Source: JAFAGX01 sp035501575 (lineage in GTDB: Bacteria > Acidobacteriota > Terriglobia > Terriglobales > Acidobacteriaceae). Taken from it: a DNA stretch of 12,010 nt. Shown piece by piece: positions 12,010 to 12,010 of the stretch. The notes below the pieces were generated by a model that saw only the letters and a program-made list of their open reading frames with translations, was not told the origin of the DNA and searched no databases. Numbering within the stretch: position 1 is the first letter of the stretch; each line of letters begins with the position of its first letter. Location: NCBI GenBank assembly GCA_035501575.1, contig DATJVZ010000198.1:1-12010 (forward strand), read 5' to 3'. The translations under genes and the position numbers were made by a program.

Positions 12010-12010
12010 C

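Overview
The window is about 60% GC by eye, densely packed and almost entirely protein coding. Gene content suggests a Gram-negative soil-type bacterium: a TolC-family outer-membrane efflux protein, a WaaE-like LPS-core glycosyltransferase, B12-dependent acyl-CoA mutase subunits and branched-chain amino-acid catabolism. An acidobacterium is my best guess, because of the Cys-rich XRE regulator with a CxxC/CxxC N-terminus, the overall gene set and the codon style. This is an inference from memory of such genomes, not a computed assignment. No RNA genes, insertion sequences, CRISPR arrays or phage genes were seen.

Layout. 1-1086: C-terminal part of a TolC-family protein (5' end outside the window), followed by a strong stem-loop. 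1200-1988: family 2 glycosyltransferase. 2079-3869: catalytic subunit of a B12-dependent acyl-CoA mutase, preceded by a good sigma70-like promoter and Shine-Dalgarno that fix its start. 3920-4519: AlkA-like DNA glycosylase lying between the two mutase subunits. 4663-5085: the separate B12-binding mutase subunit, with its own perfect TATAAT. 5180-9030: an acyl-CoA module made of a methylcrotonyl-CoA carboxylase-type beta subunit, a divergent HMG-CoA lyase, a LiuC-type methylglutaconyl-CoA hydratase and a hotdog thioesterase. 9093-10649: histidine ammonia-lyase. 10692-11276 (minus): HD-domain phosphohydrolase. 11473-12009: XRE-family regulator.

How it works together. Carboxylase, hydratase and lyase are three consecutive steps of leucine breakdown (3-methylcrotonyl-CoA to methylglutaconyl-CoA to HMG-CoA to acetoacetate plus acetyl-CoA). 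The carboxylase alpha subunit and isovaleryl-CoA dehydrogenase are not in the window. The mutase would usually be labelled methylmalonyl-CoA mutase, but the two residues that read the substrate carboxylate in that enzyme (Tyr89 and Arg207, Propionibacterium numbering) are Phe116 and Gln234 here. That is the isobutyryl-CoA mutase signature. This makes the split mutase more likely to act on isobutyryl-/butyryl-CoA or a related branched acyl-CoA, possibly feeding the adjacent isovaleryl/leucine route. It is the most interesting point in an otherwise ordinary metabolic region. I found no clear sign of an entirely new system.
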